Shown: positions 29,407 to 39,496, counted from the stretch's first letter. The stretch: 64,000 nucleotides of DNA from Nitrospirota bacterium (GCA_021785195.1 JAJYGC010000009.1:248001-312000); one strand, 5' to 3'. Made by a program: numbers and translations. The notes: generated by a model not told the origin, from the sequence alone.

Positions 29407-29439
29407 GACTAAAGATGTATTAAAAATACATCTTTAGTC
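29407..29439. promoter_or_regulatory. NsrR-type operator upstream of the globin gene
   Basis: GACTAAAGATGTATT-AAA-AATACATCTTTAGTC, perfect 15-bp arms; contains AAGATGTATTAAAAATACATCTT, close to the published E. coli-type NsrR consensus. Confidence 0.75.
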
Positions 29440-29537
29440 ACATCGGAATCTTCAAAACAATTTCCGCCCCCACCTTAAGGGAGCCCTCGTTTTCTCTATC
29501 TCCTCAATTCAGCCAATGCCATATGGGGAATTTTGGC

Positions 29538-29569
29538 CATGTGTGCATGTGTGCATGTGTGCATGTGTG
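29538..29569. repeat. Four perfect tandem copies of CATGTGTG
   Basis: Direct reading. Confidence 0.97.
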
Positions 29570-29672
29570 AAGGAACGGTAAGATCCACCGTTGGTGTTTT
29601 TGAGATATGAATCATTGCAAATACAATATTAATTATTGGGATGATCTGTCAAGTCATGATTCGTTTCCAGAC

Positions 29673-31076
29673 TTACTTCTGGTTCAAGACAGTGGACTCT
29701 GCCAGAACAAGAAGGGACTCAATCTCTTGTTGGATTTCGTTCCTCCGCTCCAGCGTCGGACCTTCAAATCGGAGGACCAATGCGGGTTGGGTATTGGAGG
29801 CCCGGACGAGGCCCCATCCGTCTTCAAACTCAACCCTGACACCATCGATGTCGTTAAAGCTCATGTTCTTGGATTGGAGTAGGGGTTTCAATGCTTCCAC
29901 GATCTGGAATTTTAGGGCATCCGGAGCATCCCGGCGAATTTCAGGTGTCGAGGATGTCTTGGGGATGGGGGCCAAAAGATCAGTGAGTGATTTCTGGGTC
30001 GCCGTCAAGATTTCGAGAAGGCGGATCCCTGCATAAAGGGCATCATCAAAACCATAGTACCGGTCCGCAAAAAAGATATGCCCACTCATTTCTCCCGCCA
30101 GCGGGGCACCCGTTTCCTTCATCTTGGCCTTGATCAGGGAATGCCCCGCTTTCCACATGAGGGGTTTTCCGCCATGCTCAAGGATCTGGTCATAGAGGAC
30201 CTTCGAAGCCTTGACTTCGGAAAGGATGACCGATCCGGGCCTTTCGGACAGGACCTGCCGGGAATAAAGCATCATCAATTGATCTCCGAAGAGGACATCT
30301 CCGGTTTCAGTCACCACGCCGATGCGGTCGGTATCTCCATCAAAGGCTATTCCAACATCAGCGTTCTGGGCACGCACTTCCTGTATGAGGGCCGCAAGAT
30401 TTTCGGGGATCGTCGGATCGGGATGGTGATTGGGGAACATTCCATCGGGTTGTTCAAAAAGCATGGAAAGTTGGACTCCAAGACCCCGGTAGAGATCCTT
30501 TGCAACCAATCCAGCCGTCCCGTTCCCACAATCAAGTACCACCCGGAGCGGACGTCCCTGGAATGAAGGAAGAGTCCCGAATGCCTTGAGAAGTTCGCCA
30601 ATGTATTGCTCCCTAAGGGGAGAGCTGAGGATCTCGCCTTTGGGACCGGGCTGTCCATTGGAAGATTGCTGGGAGGAAATTTTCTCCCGAATCTCCTGGA
30701 TCCGATTTCCATAAATGGTTTCTTTGCCGACCGCAAGCTTGATCCCGTTATCCGGAGAAGGGTTATGACTTCCTGTCACCATGATGCCCCCGTCGACCGG
30801 GAGGTTGAAAAGGGCATAGTAGAGAAGAGGTGTGGGAACAGTCCCGATATCCAGAATTCTAAGTCCCGAAGCCAGAAATGCATCGATCAGGGTTTGGGAG
30901 ATCCGGGGGGAAGAGAGCCGGACATCCCGACCCAATGCGATCGTTTTTCCTCCTCGTTCTTTCAGGAGGGAAGAAAAGGCTTTGCCAATGGCATAGATCA
31001 CTGGATCGGTCAGATCCCGGTCGGCATTTCCACGAATGTCATATTCCCGAAAGATCCTGGGATTGTGGTGGATCAA
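29673..31076 (-). CDS. manB: Phosphomannomutase/phosphoglucomutase
   Basis: IMVTGSHNPSPDNGIKLA active-site Ser loop, GIAFDGDTDRIGVV metal loop. Confidence 0.92.
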   Translation of the reverse strand: MIHHNPRIFREYDIRGNADRDLTDPVIYAIGKAFSSLLKERGGKTIALGRDVRLSSPRISQTLIDAFLASGLRILDIGTVPTPLLYYALFNLPVDGGIMVTGSHNPSPDNGIKLAVGKETIYGNRIQEIREKISSQQSSNGQPGPKGEILSSPLREQYIGELLKAFGTLPSFQGRPLRVVLDCGNGTAGLVAKDLYRGLGVQLSMLFEQPDGMFPNHHPDPTIPENLAALIQEVRAQNADVGIAFDGDTDRIGVVTETGDVLFGDQLMMLYSRQVLSERPGSVILSEVKASKVLYDQILEHGGKPLMWKAGHSLIKAKMKETGAPLAGEMSGHIFFADRYYGFDDALYAGIRLLEILTATQKSLTDLLAPIPKTSSTPEIRRDAPDALKFQIVEALKPLLQSKNMSFNDIDGVRVEFEDGWGLVRASNTQPALVLRFEGPTLERRNEIQQEIESLLVLAESTVLNQK

Positions 31077-32557
31077 TTGGTGCCTCCTCCGTCCTGCCGA
31101 GTTGAATCAGGTGTTTCCTCAGGCGTTGCCCGCTGATAGTCGTCCGAGAATCGGATGATGTCGTCTTCCTCGAGGTATTCTCCGTTCTGGACCTCAATGA
31201 TGATCAGGGGCACTTTTCCAGGATTCTCGATTCTGTGCTTCGTCGTTTTGGGAATGTCGATGCTCTGGTTGACATGAAGGTAAATTTCCTTGCCTTCCAG
31301 GGTGATCTTGGCCGTTCCGGAAATGACGACCCAGTGTTCGGAGCGATGGAGGTGCATCTGGTAGCTTAATCGGGCATGGGGGTTCACTGTGACATTCTTG
31401 ATTTTGTAATGGGGCCCTTGATCGAGAATGGTGTATTGGCCCCAGGGCCGGTTGGTTGTCCGGTGTTCCAATGCTTCAACTCGGTTCTGGCTTTTCAGTT
31501 CGGAAACAACCTCACGGACCCGTTGCGCCTCGTCCTTGTGGCAGACGAGCGTGGCATCGTCGGTGTCGACCACAATCAGGTCACGTACTCCGATTGTGGC
31601 CAGAACCCGCTTATCTCCGAAGAGGATGCAGTTGTCGTTGTGGAAGGAAATGACGTTTCCCCGAATGATGTTTCCCTGCGGGTCCTTTTCCGAAATATCG
31701 TCAAGGGCACTCCAGGAGCCCACGTCTTTCCAGTCCAGCGTGGCGGAGAGTGCCCATACCTTTTTTGAATGTTCAAGGAGACCATAGTCGACAGAGGTAT
31801 TGGGGGAGGATTCGTACAGTTTTTTCATAGCTTTATTTTCGTTGGGCGTTCCAATGGAAATGGAAAATTTATCCAGGTGATCTGCGAACTCCCGTTGATA
31901 TTCCCGAAGCTCTGAGAGAAAGGTAGCTGCCCGAAAAACAAACATGCCGCTGTTCCAAAGGTGATTTTTGTTGGCCAGGAACTGGACGGCCGTTTCCCGG
32001 TCGGGTTTTTCCACGAATCGACGGACATTGAAAACTTTGGCGAGGTCAGTGGATGCTTGGGATACCTGATTTCCAAGTTCCAGATATCCGAATCCCGTTT
32101 CCGGGTGACTGGGCTGGATCCCGAAGGTGAGAATGACATCATTCTGTTCGGCAACCTGACAGGCCTGTTTCATCAACGCCAGGAAATTTTCCTGTGGGCC
32201 AATCAAATGGTCGCTTGCCATGACTGCCAGGACACCGTCAGGATCAGACTTCTGAATCAGAAGGGATGCCACTGCAAGGGGGGCGAGGGTGTTTCTGGAT
32301 TGGGGTTCGACAAATACCCGGGCAGAAAGGCCCTCTGTTTCTGCCAGACGGATGATCCTGCGGGTTTCTGTTTCATGTTTGGGGCCAACCATGATCCAGA
32401 GACGATCCTGGGGGATCATGGGTTGGATTCGCTGGATCGTTCCCTGGAGGAGAGAGTTTCCTCCGTCAAGAGAAAGAAACTGCTTTGGATACAGCTCACG
32501 GCTCAATGGCCAGAATCGTGTCCCGGATCCTCCTGCCATAATAATTCCGTGCCACAT
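31073..32557 (-). CDS. manC: Bifunctional mannose-1-phosphate guanylyltransferase / mannose-6-phosphate isomerase
   Basis: IIMAGGSGTRFWPLSRELYPKQFL, FVEKPDRETA, C-terminal cupin YQMHLHRSEHWVVISGTAKITLEG; 4-nt overlap with manB. Confidence 0.93.
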   Translation of the reverse strand: MWHGIIMAGGSGTRFWPLSRELYPKQFLSLDGGNSLLQGTIQRIQPMIPQDRLWIMVGPKHETETRRIIRLAETEGLSARVFVEPQSRNTLAPLAVASLLIQKSDPDGVLAVMASDHLIGPQENFLALMKQACQVAEQNDVILTFGIQPSHPETGFGYLELGNQVSQASTDLAKVFNVRRFVEKPDRETAVQFLANKNHLWNSGMFVFRAATFLSELREYQREFADHLDKFSISIGTPNENKAMKKLYESSPNTSVDYGLLEHSKKVWALSATLDWKDVGSWSALDDISEKDPQGNIIRGNVISFHNDNCILFGDKRVLATIGVRDLIVVDTDDATLVCHKDEAQRVREVVSELKSQNRVEALEHRTTNRPWGQYTILDQGPHYKIKNVTVNPHARLSYQMHLHRSEHWVVISGTAKITLEGKEIYLHVNQSIDIPKTTKHRIENPGKVPLIIIEVQNGEYLEEDDIIRFSDDYQRATPEETPDSTRQDGGGTN

Positions 32558-32706
32558 TTTTTCCTCCCCAACATTGGAAAAATAAAGGATTCCCAATCCT
32601 AGAAACTACCAGAATCCCTGTTGAAGGGCAAGGATCCTGCGAGGGTTTTGGCGCCTGGATCCATCGTTTTGGCTTGACGGGAAGCCAAGTGGTGGTAAAT
32701 TTAGGT

Positions 32707-32725
32707 TGACATCAAAGTGATGTCA
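32707..32725. promoter_or_regulatory. Operator-like palindrome upstream of manC
   Basis: TGACATCA-AAG-TGATGTCA, perfect 8-bp arms, in the manC/32957 divergent intergenic region. Confidence 0.5.
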
Positions 32726-32956
32726 TGGGTGGGGGGAAAATTGATTTTTCCCAGCCCAATCAGTGTCAGTCGATGATGACAGTGTCCCCAAAGGATTGAA
32801 GGGAGTGTGGGGATCCACGATTGTTTTGTTGGAAAGATGCACTGAGATGGAGGAATGGTCTCTTTGTCCTTGGATCGTGTTTCGTAAATTTAAGGAGAGT
32901 GCGATCAGTCCTTAATCGATTGAGTTTGATCTGAACCCTTTATTTAAGAGGTGATC

Positions 32957-33655
32957 ATGATTCGACTCAAAGGCCAGGATGCCGTCAATGAAGCATTGTG
33001 GTTGCTGGGTGAAAATCCGGTTTGTCCGAGGGTTTCTTTTTATCTTGAACGAAAAGGGAAGAGTTTATCCGTTTCTCCCCAGCGGCTCCAGAGTTTGCTG
33101 GAAAAGAAGGAGGCCGTGCCGGATGACTTTCGTTGTGAAATATTTTGTGTCTGGGACATCCTTCCTCCAAGGGAACCCCGTCCAGGTCTGGCATTCTATC
33201 CAGCGGGAGAAATGGTTATTGTCCAGAATCGGTTTTTTGGCGTCAATCTGGTGCATGGTGATTCTCGAGACCGGTGGTTTGCTACGTCGAGACCCGTTTT
33301 TGACAATGCAATCCTATGGGCAAAAGCCACTCCGGTCATCGAGTCCGATTATTCGATCGACGAATTTCTGGACAAGCTGTTTCCTCGGATTTTTTTCAGG
33401 ATTGGTGCGTGGAAGAAGGATTTCGTTCTTTTGAAAAATGCCAGGGAATTGGCTGAAACGTTGAGCCAGGTTCTTGGGCTTGATTGGGAAGAGGTTCAAA
33501 AAACAGCTGAGAAGAGATCCATGAGTTTATTGAGGGAAGCCGGATCTAAAGGCCAACTGGATGGTGTTTTATTTGATACGGTGATTGAACGACGGCGCTT
33601 CAAGCGGGAGGTCAATGCCAATGTCGGGGAGAGGTTTCATGACTCTTCAGAATAA
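32957..33655 (+). CDS. Hypothetical protein
   Basis: ATG preceded by AAGAGGTGATC; about 232 aa, no family recognised. Confidence 0.65.
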   Translation: MIRLKGQDAVNEALWLLGENPVCPRVSFYLERKGKSLSVSPQRLQSLLEKKEAVPDDFRCEIFCVWDILPPREPRPGLAFYPAGEMVIVQNRFFGVNLVHGDSRDRWFATSRPVFDNAILWAKATPVIESDYSIDEFLDKLFPRIFFRIGAWKKDFVLLKNARELAETLSQVLGLDWEEVQKTAEKRSMSLLREAGSKGQLDGVLFDTVIERRRFKREVNANVGERFHDSSE

Positions 33656-33711
33656 GTTTCACTGTCGGTTGAAATAACCGGGTCTCGGCGGGGAGCGGGA
33701 AGGGGGGCAGG

Positions 33712-33933
33712 ATGAGCTATTCTTTAAAAAAGGATTCTGGCACGTTTCCGTCTCAAGGAAAATATTTGGGTCCCTTTCCCAAGGACACGGTACTTTTCCT
33801 CCGAGGGGATCAAATACTGTCATTCATCCCCATGAAATCCTATTTGTTGGATCAAATTCGAAAGAAGGAAGATGAACGTAAGAAAAGTGGGATCAGAAAA
33901 ATCGTCTCAAGGGTGTTCAATCTTGGTTTTTGA
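33712..33933 (+). CDS. Small hypothetical protein
   Basis: 73 aa behind a strong RBS (GGAAGGGGGGCAGG). Confidence 0.6.
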   Translation: MSYSLKKDSGTFPSQGKYLGPFPKDTVLFLRGDQILSFIPMKSYLLDQIRKKEDERKKSGIRKIVSRVFNLGF

Positions 33934-33963
33934 GGGAGGGACCGAACAAAACAGGGCTCAGGG

Positions 33964-34752
33964 TCAATCCGGGGGGTGCCCCGTCCTTTTGAGATGAACA
34001 AAGAACTTCTCCCGGAATGAAGTTGGGAGGAGGGAGAGGGTGTAGAGTGAAAGGGCCAGGAGTCTTGGAAAGTTGATGACTGGCGGGTTCTTTGCGCTTT
34101 TTTTCCGGATGATTCGTGCCGCCTCCCGCGGATCCATGATAAATGGCATGGGGTAAGGATTGTTTCTGGTCATTTCGGTTCGGATGAATCCAGGATTGAC
34201 CGTGGTTAATGAAATCCCATGGGCAATGAGATCGAACCGCAGGGAACCGCACCAGGCGTTGAGTGCTGATTTTGATGCACAGTACTCCCCGGCTCCAGGA
34301 AGGGGGAGAAATGAGGCCAAACTGGAGATGACGAGAATCTGTCCCCGTTTTCGTTTGATGAGGTCGGGGAGAAAGGGACGTAGGGTGTTTTGCACTCCAA
34401 AATAGTTGACGCCCATGATTTCCCCCTGATCCAATTCGAGGGCTGTGCCGACTGCCCCACGTATTCCCGCATTTGCGATGATTAGGTCTGGGATCCCTGC
34501 AGATGAGATGAAAGATCGAACGGCTCCATTCATAAACTCTTTATCCCTGACATCTCCAGCGAAGAAAAAAGGGATGGCTCCCATTTCGATCAGTTCGGTG
34601 GAGAGTTTTTGAAGCTCGTTTTTCCTGCGGGCAATCATTCCAATCCGGAGTCCAGTCCTTGCCCATTCCAGCACCATGGCCCGTCCCAGTCCAGAGGATG
34701 CTCCGGTGATGAAGAGACTTGTAATGGAGGGGCCATTGGGAGCGGAAGTCAT
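33964..34752 (-). CDS. SDR-family oxidoreductase
   Basis: ITGASSGLGRAMVLEWA, NAGIRGAVG, S...YCASKSALNAW. Confidence 0.92.
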   Translation of the reverse strand: MTSAPNGPSITSLFITGASSGLGRAMVLEWARTGLRIGMIARRKNELQKLSTELIEMGAIPFFFAGDVRDKEFMNGAVRSFISSAGIPDLIIANAGIRGAVGTALELDQGEIMGVNYFGVQNTLRPFLPDLIKRKRGQILVISSLASFLPLPGAGEYCASKSALNAWCGSLRFDLIAHGISLTTVNPGFIRTEMTRNNPYPMPFIMDPREAARIIRKKSAKNPPVINFPRLLALSLYTLSLLPTSFREKFFVHLKRTGHPPD

Positions 34753-34890
34753 CGGGGTTCCTTGGGTTTCATCGGTTTTGTGTAAGGACCTCCGGCATGA
34801 TAGACTGGCTTCAGGAATAAGTCCAAAAAGACCCATTTTGACCATGAGCAGGAAAATTTCTGCTGATCACCTGAAAGTAGACGACAGAAA

Positions 34891-35865
34891 ATGACCTCAT
34901 CAAAAAACTCCATGTTTTCCCCCCAAAAAACAACCAATATGCCAAATTCCCTGGAAAATGAAACGAGGAGTGGATTCGTTGCCTTAGTGGGCCTACCAAA
35001 TTCCGGAAAGTCCACATTGGTCAACGCGCTCATCGGGGAAAAGATTGCCGCAACATCTCCGGTTGCACAGACAACACGGACGTTGATTCAGGGAATTTTG
35101 AATTCCCCCAAGGGGCAGATGGTTTTTTTTGACACCCCTGGATTTCATCGGCTTCCACATGCGTTCAACCAGCTCATGGGATCGGTCTCCAAGGAAGCGA
35201 TCATGTCAGCGAATGTTGTCGTTTGGGTCGTTAGCCTTGAGCCTTTTCCCTCTCCAATGGAGGTGGAGCGAATGAGGCAAATCCTCCTGCCATCACTGGG
35301 AGGGAAGCCCCTTATTATTGCTGCGACAAAAATGGATCGCCCAAAGTCACAGGGCATGATCCCCAAGCTTCTTGAAATAGAGAAATGGGGATTCCCGGCA
35401 GAGATCATTCCAGTTTCTGGTCTGAAATCGACCAATCTGGACAGGTTTGTTGATTTGGTCCATGCCCATTTGCCCCAGGGAGAACCGCTTTTCAGTCCGG
35501 ACTGGTACACAAGCCAGACCGTTCGGCAGTTGGCAAGGGAATTCATCCAGGAAAAAATCTTCAGGCAACTTCGGGAGGAAGTTCCCCACCAATCTGCCGT
35601 GCTGATTGAAGAATTCGAGGAAGCCGCCAATCCGGGAGAGGTGACACGCATTACGGGATCCATTCTGGTTGAGCGGACTTCACAGAAAGGGATCCTGATC
35701 GGGCAAGGTGGGGAACGAATTCGTGAAATCAGTCAGGCAGCCCGTCTTGAAATTGAAAGTCTGATTGGTGGGAAGGTGTTCTTGCGCCTGGATGTTCGCG
35801 TTTCGGAAGGGTGGAGAGAAAATCCGAGAAAACTCAGGGAGTTGGGGTATATTCCTGACCGTTAG
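34891..35865 (+). CDS. era: GTPase Era
   Basis: GLPNSGKSTLVNALIG, FFDTPGFH, KH-like GILIGQGGERIREISQAARLEIESLIGGKVFLRLDVRVSEGWRENPRKLRELGY. Confidence 0.96.
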   Translation: MTSSKNSMFSPQKTTNMPNSLENETRSGFVALVGLPNSGKSTLVNALIGEKIAATSPVAQTTRTLIQGILNSPKGQMVFFDTPGFHRLPHAFNQLMGSVSKEAIMSANVVVWVVSLEPFPSPMEVERMRQILLPSLGGKPLIIAATKMDRPKSQGMIPKLLEIEKWGFPAEIIPVSGLKSTNLDRFVDLVHAHLPQGEPLFSPDWYTSQTVRQLAREFIQEKIFRQLREEVPHQSAVLIEEFEEAANPGEVTRITGSILVERTSQKGILIGQGGERIREISQAARLEIESLIGGKVFLRLDVRVSEGWRENPRKLRELGYIPDR

Positions 35866-35876
35866 GGGACAGTGTC

Positions 35877-36620
35877 GTGGAGCAGGAAGCGCTGATTCTC
35901 CGTTCGGTTCGATTTTCTGAACATGATCGGGTTGTCACCTTTTTTTCGGCTCAGGAAGGTCTTCTGACCGGATTTGCAAAAGGGTCTGCAGGGCTTGGAA
36001 ATCGGTTCGGGGCTTCTTTTGAACCCCTTACCCTTTCCCATATCCTGGGACGCCATCATATTGAAGGGACCCTCTACCGCCTCCACAAGGCTTCAATCAT
36101 CAATGCTTTTTCAATGCTGAAGTCGGATCTTGACCGGTTTTATTGGGCGGGCCTTGCCGTTCGCGTCCTTTTGGGGCTTCTTCCTCCGGCCCATCCTGAA
36201 CCATCCCTTTTTGACCTTACGATCCGCTATCTGAATGATCTGGGAATCAAGGAGCGCTCCCCTGGAGAGTCCTGGCTCCGCTTTGCAAGCCAATCATTAT
36301 CCTTGCTTGGTTACGGGATCCATCCCTCGGAGTGTTTCTCCTGCATGGAAGGTGATGATGGCGGTCGGATCGTCTACCGGGTCTTGGATGGACGCATCCT
36401 CTGTCTATCCTGTTTATCGGAAGAAGGTTTAACCGACTGGGTCCCGACGTCCCTGAAGACGCTTCGACTGTTGGAAAGACTGGGGAATGGGGACAATATC
36501 CCTCACGGGGACATTGCCAGCGCACAATTGGAACCCGCCGCGGGTTTCCTGGACCAGGTGTTCAAGGTGAGAGTTCCGGGCTGGATCGAAATCGCCGCGT
36601 TACCGCTTTCCATCAATTAG
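35877..36620 (+). CDS. recO: DNA repair protein RecO
   Basis: EALILRSVRFSEHDRVVTFFSAQEGLLTGFAKGSAG; C-x2-C pair zinc site CFSCMEG...CLSCL. Confidence 0.88.
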   Translation: MEQEALILRSVRFSEHDRVVTFFSAQEGLLTGFAKGSAGLGNRFGASFEPLTLSHILGRHHIEGTLYRLHKASIINAFSMLKSDLDRFYWAGLAVRVLLGLLPPAHPEPSLFDLTIRYLNDLGIKERSPGESWLRFASQSLSLLGYGIHPSECFSCMEGDDGGRIVYRVLDGRILCLSCLSEEGLTDWVPTSLKTLRLLERLGNGDNIPHGDIASAQLEPAAGFLDQVFKVRVPGWIEIAALPLSIN

Positions 36621-36646
36621 CCGTGTCCGTTTGAATGCTGGGCTGA

Positions 36647-37252
36647 TCAGAATTCGAAGAAGTGGACCCCAAATGAGGTCATGAACATGACAAGTGGTCC
36701 AGATTGGGGGGGAGCATAAGCACCGAATGCCAGTGGCATGGCTCCGATGCTTTCTTCGATGAAGAACTCCTTCAGACTGAAGCCTCCACCCGCTTCAAAA
36801 TAGGGCTCTATGCTTGAGTGACTGTTTCCATAAACAAATTCGAAGGCTGTTCCTGCGGCTGCATCGAAGAAAAAGGTATTTTTCGATGCGGTGCGATAGA
36901 CCACGTGGGAAATCCCTATGGTGATGGGAACAATGGACACGAGCCCGGATGTATTGGCCTCATAGGTTACTTGGTTGATTCCGGGATTTGTGGATGTCGT
37001 AAAAAAATGGGCACCGCCCGACAGTGTTGCAGACCAGTCGGGAATGATTTCCCAGAGTAGCCGGATATCGCCTCCCCCTCCGATGATCCCTTGATTTTGT
37101 AGTGGGGAAATGGGGATGAGATTGATATTTCCCAAAAACTGAAGATCCACTGCCCTGGCCGACTGTGTTGGGAAAATGCCCCAAGTCAACAGGAACATGG
37201 TGAGAGCGATGATGGTTCTGGCGCTTGCCAGAAGATTGGTCCCCCGTGTCAA
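36647..37252 (-). CDS. Hypothetical exported beta-barrel-like protein
   Basis: Signal peptide near MFLLTWGIFPTQSARA; terminal aromatic FGVHFFEF; start (TTG 37252 or ATG 37198) uncertain. Confidence 0.55.
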   Translation of the reverse strand: MTRGTNLLASARTIIALTMFLLTWGIFPTQSARAVDLQFLGNINLIPISPLQNQGIIGGGGDIRLLWEIIPDWSATLSGGAHFFTTSTNPGINQVTYEANTSGLVSIVPITIGISHVVYRTASKNTFFFDAAAGTAFEFVYGNSHSSIEPYFEAGGGFSLKEFFIEESIGAMPLAFGAYAPPQSGPLVMFMTSFGVHFFEF

Positions 37253-37284
37253 TCCGGAGGGCCCACTCAATAAGGAATCAAAAT

Positions 37285-38382
37285 TCAAGAGGCCTCCCCC
37301 CAAAGATTGGTTCTGTGGTCCCTGTGTCTGGAATGATAAAATATGCCCTTCAAGAAAAAGGCGATCGAGAAAAGTGCCATTCCCGCAAACAACAATTTTG
37401 GAAATGGCGGGGAAGAGGGCATGGCCCTGACAATCCAATGGCTTCGGGAAAGTGTGCCTGTCATGTTGGGTCCTTTTTCAGGGGACCAGAGGGTCAATCT
37501 GTATCGACCGTCATCGGGAAGAAGAAGAAATGCCTGCGAATGAAATTTGTCGGAAACAATCCCCTCAAACAATGTGGAGATCCGACCGTAGTCACTCCAG
37601 CTGTCGAGCGTGTGCCTTATGACCAGAAGTCCCCCGGTGTTCTGCGAAAGTCCATCCGGAAAGAGACGGATGGGAGGGATTCCATGTCTTCCTTCCGTTT
37701 CCTGAGTCAATACGGAAACGGGTGAAGCCCCATTCTTCCCCGCAATGATGTTCGAGCCCTTCTCCCGAAAAGATGAGAGAGAAAATCCCATCAGAAGAAC
37801 CCCGAAGGATAAAAATATAAAAAAGACCATCCAGACAGATGCTGTTTTTCTGGAAAACTTTAGAAGTTCTGTTGGGGCGATCCCTCGAGCCATCCATCCA
37901 GAACCCCAAGCCAGAATGCTGATGAGTCCTGCCAGAATGAGGTCATTCCGGTAGAGACGCAAAGGAGTGCGCACATTAATCTGAAAGGAAAGAATGATAT
38001 GGTTTTTAATCGGATCCCGAACTCGGATGGTGTATGAACCGGCATCCCAAAGGGAAAGGCGTAGGCGAATTCCTTCTTTTTCAGTCTGGACCGGTACTGA
38101 AAGGATCGTTTCACCTTCTGGCCAGTAGTGGGTTGAAAACAAGGCGGAGCGCATTTTTGTGACATCCAGCAGATAGACGGCGGTGCCAGGATTTTCTGAA
38201 GAGGATGGAAGCAAATTTTCCGGAATCCGAATGGTGACCGGGGACTGAAGCCTCGGCTCTGCCGGGTCCACATATTTTCCAGGGGCAAAGGAGTTTCGGT
38301 AGGAATGAATTGATAGAGCCAGGGAGGAGAAAATAAAAATGGCTACGAACAGGGGGAGTAGAAACAAAAAGACCTTTTTCAT
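37285..38382 (-). CDS. Hypothetical membrane protein
   Basis: N-terminal TM and internal/C-terminal hydrophobic segments; no family recognised. Confidence 0.6.
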   Translation of the reverse strand: MKKVFLFLLPLFVAIFIFSSLALSIHSYRNSFAPGKYVDPAEPRLQSPVTIRIPENLLPSSSENPGTAVYLLDVTKMRSALFSTHYWPEGETILSVPVQTEKEGIRLRLSLWDAGSYTIRVRDPIKNHIILSFQINVRTPLRLYRNDLILAGLISILAWGSGWMARGIAPTELLKFSRKTASVWMVFFIFLSFGVLLMGFSLSSFREKGSNIIAGKNGASPVSVLTQETEGRHGIPPIRLFPDGLSQNTGGLLVIRHTLDSWSDYGRISTLFEGIVSDKFHSQAFLLLPDDGRYRLTLWSPEKGPNMTGTLSRSHWIVRAMPSSPPFPKLLFAGMALFSIAFFLKGIFYHSRHRDHRTNLWGEAS

Positions 38383-38476
38383 GACGGCCGATCTTTAAAA
38401 GTCCATTGATGGATTTGGCGGTCCGAAACGCACACTCAATCTTTGGAAAAGCTATCCCATTTTTCTCATTCGAGAA

Positions 38477-39496
38477 TCAAAAGTCAAAATATACACCGAA
38501 GGAGACATAATTTTCCTTGAAAAAGTTGACGAGGTCCCCCATGTATGTATACCCATTGAAAAAATCAATGGCTGGGCGCACCTGAAAATAGGCATTGGGC
38601 CGATGGAAGAGCAGTCCGATCTGAAGATCCTCGTCCGGGGTGTAGCCATTGATCCCCCTGGACTCAATGTTGAAGGCAAGGTAGCCTCTGGCGGACATTG
38701 ACTGGATCATGGGGGTGAAGGCTTCAATGCCTCCCAGAAAGATGATGGAATCATTGACGGTGGGGTAATAGTAAAGTCCGATGACCCTGTATGCACCCCC
38801 CGCGTAGATCCGCAGATGGGGAGTGATGTCCCAGGATGGAACGGCCTGAATGATTTCATTTCCGAAGTCGGTAATCTTTGATAGATGCATGATGTTTGTA
38901 TAGTTGTATCCGGTATGGGAGCTTTCATGGTAGAAGAAAACTCGGGCCGAAAACCTACCGAATCTCATTGTGACCGGGATTCCGATGACGTAGTCTGCAT
39001 CTTCCAGATAAGTTGATGACTGAATGATGCTGAATCGGGAAAAGTTGGCGCCCATCACACCAATCTGGATGGACTCATTGATCCCTTCGGTGGTGGATTC
39101 CCACCGGACGATTCCAACGTCGGCACCAAACGTTCCGTTGAACTGGAGAAAGCCTTGGTTTGAAACGGGGATGAAATTGACTGCCGATGTCGGTTGTCTC
39201 GGATCGGCCAGCAAAGGGGTGAAGGGATCCTGGCTCGGAAGATAGGTCAGTCTCCAGAAAGGGTTGGAGGAGTGATCTTTTGATTTTCCGGTGGTTTCCC
39301 CTTTTGGCGTGGAGGTGGAAGAGGTCGACAGATCCTGATCGAGGGTAACATTGTCTGGGGAGGGTGCCGAAAAACCGTCCTGTCTGGCGAACAGAGACAA
39401 AACAAGTGTGGCGAAAGAAATCAGGAGCAATCTGGCGGATATCGAAATGCTGTTTTGCGGTATGTGGGTCATTGATTGGTTGGCAAATGCTTTCAA
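38477..39496 (-). CDS. DUF1207-like outer-membrane protein
   Basis: FTPLLADPRQPTSAVNF...ADYVIGIPVTMRFGRFSARVFFYHESSHTGYNY...PHLRIYAGGAYRVIG resembles DUF1207. Confidence 0.65.
   Translation of the reverse strand: MKAFANQSMTHIPQNSISISARLLLISFATLVLSLFARQDGFSAPSPDNVTLDQDLSTSSTSTPKGETTGKSKDHSSNPFWRLTYLPSQDPFTPLLADPRQPTSAVNFIPVSNQGFLQFNGTFGADVGIVRWESTTEGINESIQIGVMGANFSRFSIIQSSTYLEDADYVIGIPVTMRFGRFSARVFFYHESSHTGYNYTNIMHLSKITDFGNEIIQAVPSWDITPHLRIYAGGAYRVIGLYYYPTVNDSIIFLGGIEAFTPMIQSMSARGYLAFNIESRGINGYTPDEDLQIGLLFHRPNAYFQVRPAIDFFNGYTYMGDLVNFFKENYVSFGVYFDF

Noticed and set aside
29538-29569. Tandem repeat considered as a CRISPR remnant
   Set aside because: 8-bp units with no spacers and no cas genes; it is a simple-sequence repeat.
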